From: Pandoraea capi
Lineage (GTDB): Bacteria > Pseudomonadota > Gammaproteobacteria > Burkholderiales > Burkholderiaceae
Assembly: GCF_902459735.1 (NCBI RefSeq)
Contig: NZ_CABPRV010000011.1
Coordinates: forward strand, 124,001 to 188,000
DNA length: 64,000 bases
Direction of reading: 5' to 3'
The notes under the pieces are model-generated. The model saw only the letters and a program-made list of their open reading frames with translations, was not told the origin of the DNA and did no database searches. A program made the translations under genes and the position numbers. Shown one piece after another: positions 59,666 to 64,000 of the stretch (its first letter is position 1; each line of letters begins with the position of its first letter).

Positions 59666-59753
59666 GTGTTACTCCTGAAATTCGGTTGTCGACGACGGGT
59701 GTCGCAACGCAATCGTTGAGTTCGGTGAAAGACTTACGTCGTGATGGAGTCGG

Positions 59754-60482
59754 TTACAAAATTTCGCGCACGTCGGAGAGCTTGATGTTCGAGCCCGTGC
59801 CCACGTTGAGCAGCGGCGAGCCGGTCGTGCTGGCCACCACGCTTTGCACCTGGGCGTACGAGAGCAGCGTCGGCGTGACGGCCTTGCCGTTGGCCGTTGC
59901 CGTCACGCTCAGCGTGTACTTGCCGTCGGCCACATCCACGCCGGCATCGTCCTTGGCATCCCACGTCAGGGCCTGCACGCCGGCGTCCAGCGCGCCCGCG
60001 TTCACGGTGCGGATGGTCTTGCCGGTGCTGTCCTTGATCTCGATCTTGACCGTATCGGCGTCGCTCGGCAGCTCGAAGCCGAACGGCGTGGCGGTCTTCG
60101 TGACCGTGCCGTCGTCGGCCTTGGTGCTGCCCACACCGATGTTGGTGCCCGGAATCAGCACGCCCTTGCCGACCAGCGCCGCCGCTTGCAGGCTCTGCGT
60201 CGAGTTCAGTTGCGAGGTGACCGACGAGAGCGTGGTGTTCAACTGGGTGATGCCCGAGACCGTGCTGATCTGCGCGAGCTGGGACGTCACCTGCGAGTTG
60301 TCCATCGGGTTGAGCGGATCCTGGTTGTTCATCTGGGCGACGAGCAACTTGAGGAAGCTGTTTTGCAGATCGTCTGCGCTGCCGGCCGACGAATTCGAGC
60401 TGCTGCTGTTCGCCGTCCCGTTGATCGAGTCGAGGAAGTTCTGCGAGAAGTTGCCGGTGTTCGACGTATTGATGCTGGCCAT
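59754..60482 (-). CDS. flgD: Hook-capping protein FlgD
   Basis: A 242-residue scaffold that caps the growing hook and leaves when it is complete. The N-terminus has DDLQNSFLKLLVAQMNNQDPLNPMDNSQVTSQLAQISTVSGI, the strongest family signature; the rest is a FlgD Ig/tudor-like part. Located between flgC and flgE. Confidence 0.97.
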   Translation of the reverse strand: MASINTSNTGNFSQNFLDSINGTANSSSSNSSAGSADDLQNSFLKLLVAQMNNQDPLNPMDNSQVTSQLAQISTVSGITQLNTTLSSVTSQLNSTQSLQAAALVGKGVLIPGTNIGVGSTKADDGTVTKTATPFGFELPSDADTVKIEIKDSTGKTIRTVNAGALDAGVQALTWDAKDDAGVDVADGKYTLSVTATANGKAVTPTLLSYAQVQSVVASTTGSPLLNVGTGSNIKLSDVREIL

Positions 60483-60505
60483 CTTTCTGGTCTCCGCGCG
60501 GCCCC

Positions 60506-60910
60506 TTACTGGCCGACCGTGAGGGTTTTGAGCATGAGCGTCTTGGCCGTGTTCAGCGCTTCGACGTTGGCTTGGTAGGAGCGGGAAGCGGAGATCATGT
60601 TGACCATCTCTTCCACCGGATTCACGTTGGGCATGGTGACGTAGCCCTGGGCATTCGCTGCCGGATTCTTCGGGTCGTACACGGTCTTGAGCGGTGACGG
60701 GTCGTCGACCACGCCGGCGACCTTCACCCCGCCCACGTCGGTGCCCGTGACCGGGTTGACCTGAAACACGACCTGCTTGGCGCGGTACGGCTGGCCGTCC
60801 GGGCCGGTCACCGATTCGGCGTTGGCCAGGTTGCTGGCCGTCACGTTCATGCGCTGCGACTGCGCAGTCATGGCCGAGCCGGCGACGTCGAAGATGCTCA
60901 TGAGTGGCAT
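60506..60910 (-). CDS. flgC: Proximal rod protein FlgC
   Basis: A 134-residue rod subunit: [46 protein letters not shown], ending [39 protein letters not shown]. The start may be the ATG at 60910 or the one at 60901 (MSIFDV); the first has AAGGGTAA upstream. It lies 5 bases behind flgB. Confidence 0.97.
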   Translation of the reverse strand: MPLMSIFDVAGSAMTAQSQRMNVTASNLANAESVTGPDGQPYRAKQVVFQVNPVTGTDVGGVKVAGVVDDPSPLKTVYDPKNPAANAQGYVTMPNVNPVEEMVNMISASRSYQANVEALNTAKTLMLKTLTVGQ

Positions 60911-60915
60911 GGCGC

Positions 60916-61353
60916 TTACCCTTGATTCGTGATGGCGGCCAGCATCGTCTTGATCTGGCCCGTCAGGACCGTGAGGCCCGTCTGGTAATGCACGGCGTTG
61001 TCGGCAAAGTTCACACGCTCGGCATCGAGTTCGACGGTGTTGCCGTCGACGCTTTGCTGGTAAGGCACGCGGTAGAGCAGCTCGGGGCCGCCCATGGGCG
61101 GGGCGCTCGTGACGGCGCGCCCGGCGATGTGGCGCGAGGACGTGCGCGAGAGCGACACGCTCGACTCGGTGGCGAGCTGCTGCTGCGCGCTGCGCTCGAC
61201 GGCCTGACTCAACGCGTTATTGAAGTCGACGTCGCGGGCCTTGTATCCGGGCGTGTCGGCGTTGGCGATGTTCGACGAGATCACCTCCTGGCGATAGGCG
61301 CGCATCGACAGCGCCTGCTGGGAGAATCGCAATGCCGCGTCCAGTTTGTCCAT
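60916..61353 (-). CDS. flgB: Proximal rod protein FlgB
   Basis: A 145-residue rod subunit and the first gene of the flgBCDEFGHIJ(KL) block. It reads [44 protein letters not shown], ending [27 protein letters not shown] chose the ATG at 61353; an in-frame extension to 61584 lacks family similarity. Confidence 0.97.
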   Translation of the reverse strand: MDKLDAALRFSQQALSMRAYRQEVISSNIANADTPGYKARDVDFNNALSQAVERSAQQQLATESSVSLSRTSSRHIAGRAVTSAPPMGGPELLYRVPYQQSVDGNTVELDAERVNFADNAVHYQTGLTVLTGQIKTMLAAITNQG

Positions 61354-61790
61354 GATCTCGTCTCGCCTGATGCTTGCCTTGATGCTGGGTACTTGGGTGA
61401 TGCAAAAGAAACCTTGCCGTCGCGCTCGCGGTGCCTGCCCGGCCGTGTACGGCTTGATGTGGCGGGCCGATACAGCAAGCAATGAGCGGTCATGCGCTGC
61501 GCAGACGGGATGTCCTGCCGGGTCCGGAAAAAATACGGACCTTTTGGCATGCTTCGCATCGTATGCGTACCCCCTGGGATTCAATCGGAGGAATAGGAAG
61601 GAGATTGACCGCCATTTCGAGCCATGCCCTGTCGCGGGACATCTCTAGAATGGCTTCCTGACGGCATCGGGCGGGGTTCGCCCCCCAGGCACAGGGACAC
61701 TGCCCGGTGTCGTCGGCTTCACAGCTTGAAGTGGGTTGAGTGCCGGATGCCCCGAAATCATCTCGGGCAGCGGCCGCAAGGAGAGTGAGC
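61354..61790. other. Divergent promoter region between flgB and flgA
   Basis: No gene is visible in these 437 bases. They must carry promoters for the flgB block and for flgA, but no sigma-28 or sigma-54 element with correct spacing stands out. Confidence 0.5.
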
Positions 61791-62810
61791 ATGGCAGGCA
61801 AATCCGGCGACGGTCTCGCCCGTGCCCCGCGCCCGCAAGGCGAACGGGGCGGCCAGCGCGCGCGCCTTCGATCGGTCCTGTCGGGCTTGATGACTGCGAC
61901 GCTCGGCTTAACAGCCTTCGGCATCATGGTCGGCCCGGTTTGCGCCGCCGCTCAGAACGCCGTGAACCCCGGTGTCGCCACCGACCCTGCCGCGCAGAAC
62001 CTCGGCAGCACGCTCGGTCCCGGCGCCATCGTCATCCCCGGTAACAATGCCGCCGCAGGCGGTGTCGCGTCGAACGTGCCGAGCATGGTGCGTCCGGTGA
62101 CGGCGAACGCCGCGCCCGCACAGCCGCAAGCCGTCGCGGTGCAAGCGCCGCAAGTCGCACAGCCCCAGGCATCCCAGTACCAGAACACCCAGGTCATCCG
62201 TCAGACCGCCGAGCGGTTTCTGCGCGAGCAGACGACCGGCCTGCCCGGTCAGGTGAGCATCACCGTGGGCGAGTCGGTCTCGGACCACATGCCCGCATGC
62301 ATGGCGCTCGAACCCTTCCTGCCGCCCGGTGCGCGCCTGTGGGGAACGACGAGCGTCGGCGTGCGCTGCGTGGGGGAGCGTCCGTGGACGCTGTATCTGC
62401 AAGCCCGCGTGAGCATCAACGCCACGTACTTCGTCGCCGCCCGTCAGATCAATCCGGGCGAGACGATCGGGCCGAACGACCTCTCCCCGCGTCAGGGCGA
62501 TCTCACGTTGCTGCCGCGTACGGTCGCGACCGATGCCGGCCAGATCGTCGGCACGGTGGCGGTGAACCGGATCACGTCCGGTCTGCCGATTCGCTCGGAC
62601 CTGCTGCGCAGTGCGATTGCCGTCCAGCAGGGACAAACCGTGCGCGTGGTCTCGCGTGGCTCAGGATTCGAAGTGAGCACGGAAGGTCAGGTGCTCACGC
62701 GTGCCAGCGCGGGCGATCCCGTACAGGTGCGCACCCGCGCCGGACAAGTCGTCAGCGGCACGGTAAAGACGGGAAAAAACGGCAACGTCGAAGTCGAAGT
62801 TGCTCTATAA
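61791..62810 (+). CDS. flgA: Flagellar P-ring assembly chaperone FlgA
   Basis: A 339-residue periplasmic chaperone for FlgI. A long basic N-terminus leads to a signal-like segment (LMTATLGLTAFGIMVGPVCAAA), followed by a low-complexity Ala/Gln/Val linker (to about residue 130) and the SAF-type FlgA domain (RVSINATYFVAARQINPGETIGPNDLSPRQGDL ... AIAVQQGQTVRVVSRGSGFEVSTEGQVLTRASAGDPVQVR). AAGGAGAG precedes the ATG at 61791. It is longer than enteric FlgA (about 220) because of the linker. Confidence 0.95.
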   Translation: MAGKSGDGLARAPRPQGERGGQRARLRSVLSGLMTATLGLTAFGIMVGPVCAAAQNAVNPGVATDPAAQNLGSTLGPGAIVIPGNNAAAGGVASNVPSMVRPVTANAAPAQPQAVAVQAPQVAQPQASQYQNTQVIRQTAERFLREQTTGLPGQVSITVGESVSDHMPACMALEPFLPPGARLWGTTSVGVRCVGERPWTLYLQARVSINATYFVAARQINPGETIGPNDLSPRQGDLTLLPRTVATDAGQIVGTVAVNRITSGLPIRSDLLRSAIAVQQGQTVRVVSRGSGFEVSTEGQVLTRASAGDPVQVRTRAGQVVSGTVKTGKNGNVEVEVAL

Positions 62811-62884
62811 GTGATCGCTCACTATCATTAAGTATTCGCTGAAATCACCCGGGCACTTGAACTGGTAACAGGATGTTACTTGCC

Positions 62885-62911
62885 TAAAGTTATGGCGGAT
62901 AATGCCGTTAC
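62885..62911 (+). promoter_or_regulatory. Sigma-28 (FliA) promoter of flgM
   Basis: TAAAGTTA (62885-62892), 11 bases, GCCGTTAC (62904-62911). The consensus is TAAAGTTT-N11-GCCGATAA, so it is a near match with perfect spacing. It sits 25 bases ahead of the flgM ATG, in the flgA-flgM gap. Confidence 0.8.
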
Positions 62912-62936
62912 ACAGGCAGGTTTCTGGGGAAAGCAC

Positions 62937-63275
62937 ATGAAAATCGAACCACCCGCCAATCCGTTGACTGGTGTCGGCGCAGGCAAGGCGACGACCGATC
63001 GGACGACGACCGGCACTGTGAATGCTGATGCGACGGCTGCGCCTTCGGCGAACGTCGGCGGCGGCGCGAACGTGAGCACGAGCGCGTTGTCGTCGGAGAT
63101 GCGTGCGTTGCAGGACGGGCTGGCGAAAACGGGCACGGCGGATATCGACGTGGCGAAGGTAGAAGCGATCAAGGCGGCGATCGCCAATGGCCAGTTGGCC
63201 ATCGACACATCCAGGATTGCGGACGGTCTCATTGCGACCGCACGCGATTTGCTCTCTGCGCAATCGAAGTCATGA
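62937..63275 (+). CDS. flgM: Anti-sigma-28 factor FlgM
   Basis: A 112-residue exported inhibitor of FliA. The C-terminal sigma-binding helices are visible (VDVAKVEAIKAAIANGQLAIDTSRIADGLIATARDLL), and the N-terminal half is Ala/Thr-rich and unfolded, as in the family. The ATG at 62937 has GGGGAAAG upstream; a longer start at 62880 would lie upstream of the sigma-28 promoter. The stop overlaps flgN (ATGA). Confidence 0.95.
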   Translation: MKIEPPANPLTGVGAGKATTDRTTTGTVNADATAAPSANVGGGANVSTSALSSEMRALQDGLAKTGTADIDVAKVEAIKAAIANGQLAIDTSRIADGLIATARDLLSAQSKS

Positions 63276-63730
63276 CAACCGAAGCCCTGCTGAACGCCCT
63301 ATCTGTCGAGACGACCGCTATCGGTACGTTTTCGGCATTGCTCGGGGAAGAACAGCAGGCATTGGTGAGCGGCACGCTGGACGCGCTGCCGGAGCTGACC
63401 GAGCGCAAGACGCGCGCGGTCGTGGAACTCTCGGCGCTCGGTCGCGAGCGCGACGCGCAGTTGCAGGCGTTGGGCTTTACGCCGGATGAAGCCGGCGCGA
63501 CGGCGGCGGCAGCGACCGACGCCCGCATCGCCACGGCATGGAACGCACTGCTTGCCGCAGCGGCCGAAGCCAAGCGCGCCAACGACACGAACGGCTTGCT
63601 CATCAATACGCGCCTGACCTACACGCAGCAGGCGCTGAACGTCCTCTACGGCCCGACCAACAACGCCCCACTCTACGGCCCCGACGGCCGCACCACCCCG
63701 CGCTCGAGCGGGGGCAGCGTGACGGCCTGA
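63272..63730 (+). CDS. flgN: Flagellar chaperone FlgN
   Basis: A 152-residue helical chaperone for the junction proteins FlgK and FlgL. It contains FSALLGEEQQALVSGTLDALPELTERKTRAVVELSALGRERDAQL and a C-terminal helix (NTRLTYTQQALNVLYG) of the family type. Coupled to flgM by a 4-base overlap. Confidence 0.93.
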   Translation: MTTEALLNALSVETTAIGTFSALLGEEQQALVSGTLDALPELTERKTRAVVELSALGRERDAQLQALGFTPDEAGATAAAATDARIATAWNALLAAAAEAKRANDTNGLLINTRLTYTQQALNVLYGPTNNAPLYGPDGRTTPRSSGGSVTA

Positions 63731-63778
63731 TCGGCCTGACAACCCAACCCCAATCTGGCGTTGACTGAGCGCCCTGCC

Positions 63779-64000
63779 TTAGCTGAGTGCAAGTTTGAGG
63801 CTCGCCAGTCGATTCAGGCTAACCCCCATCTCTGCAGCTTCGATGACTAACGCACGATGTAGCGTTGGCGGAATGCGCACGCGGAATTCCCCGCTGTAGC
63901 GGTGTTCTGCGAGCGGCTCCGGGACTTTTTCGCCGTTAGCCCGCATATCTGCGACAACCTCGGTGACCGTACTGCGAATGCCATCCAACGCGCCTTCCGG
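63779..64000 (-). CDS. HicB-family antitoxin, N-terminus beyond window
   Basis: The frame is open from the window edge to the stop at 63779, giving about 73 residues of a C-terminus: PEGALDGIRSTVTEVVADMR, then EPLAEHRYSGEFRVRIPPTLHRALVIEAAEMGVSLNRL. This is the pattern of HicB-family proteins with a C-terminal ribbon-helix-helix (Arc-like) DNA-binding part. A TTG at 63988 is in frame, but the upstream PEGAL continues the HicB-like GD-PE-AL motif, so the gene most likely begins outside. It is a different subtype from the hicB at 49441-49869, which has an XRE-type HTH. Confidence 0.75.
   Translation of the reverse strand, partial: PEGALDGIRSTVTEVVADMRANGEKVPEPLAEHRYSGEFRVRIPPTLHRALVIEAAEMGVSLNRLASLKLALS

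Noticed and set aside
61525-61565. TTGGCATGCTTCGCA-like sequence as a sigma-54 promoter ahead of flgA/flgB
   Set aside because: The GG and GC elements are 8 rather than 10 bases apart.

Overview
The window is GC-rich, tightly packed proteobacterial chromosome. The gene content and order point to a betaproteobacterium of the Burkholderiaceae: gcvT-gcvH-gcvP followed by sdaA behind a tandem glycine riboswitch, BaeSR, fliC-fliD-fliS-fliT, a divergent fliE/fliF pair and a full flgA/flgB-L block. Pandoraea or a close relative is my best guess. That is an inference from gene order and protein style; no 16S gene is present to test it.

Layout. 1-1355: 3' part of a PilV-like (shufflon-type) pilus adhesin gene, cut by the window edge. 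1.5-8.2 kb: glycine cleavage system and serine dehydratase, all on the minus strand, led by a consensus-like promoter, a two-aptamer glycine riboswitch and an unusually long terminator-like hairpin. 8.2-14.1 kb: a zinc-ribbon membrane protein, Rep-type helicase, a 37-aa secreted peptide, a metallophosphoesterase and a membrane-anchored dihaem cytochrome c. 14.47-14.55 kb: tRNA-Arg(CCG). Directly behind it lies about 1.4 kb without an intact gene that contains at least five degenerate helix-turn-helix-like units spread over three frames. 15.9-20.1 kb: a lipoprotein plus a second FlgH-like protein, divergent from a BaeSR-type two-component system. 20.5-24.2 kb: a SYLF-domain lipoprotein and an SsuABC/TauABC-type ABC importer, divergent from a TctDE-type two-component system (24.5-26.6 kb). 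26.9-28.5 kb: a soluble NarX-like kinase and NarL-like regulator behind a perfect FNR/Anr-type box.

From 29 kb to the end the window is a flagellar regulon. Filament genes fliC, fliD, fliS and fliT come first, then a first FliK-type gene and a stand-alone FlhB C-terminal-like protein. A non-flagellar AAA-type ATPase gene interrupts the run. fliE is divergent from fliFGHIJK, and fliLMNOPQR follows. A hicAB toxin-antitoxin cassette sits at the junction with the minus-strand flgBCDEFGHIJKL block. flgA is divergent, followed by flgM-flgN. Sigma-28-like promoters are visible before fliC, fliL (weaker) and flgM. A second HicB-type antitoxin gene runs off the right edge.

Together the flagellar genes encode the MS ring, rod, hook, L/P rings, C-ring switch, most of the export gate and ATPase complex, filament, cap, chaperones and anti-sigma factor. 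flhA/flhB, motAB, flhDC and fliA are not in this window. Most of it is ordinary core genome. The least explained pieces are the HTH-like repeat tract behind tRNA-Arg, the FlgH paralogue/lipoprotein pair, the orphan ATPase, and two small ORFs (37 and 56 aa).
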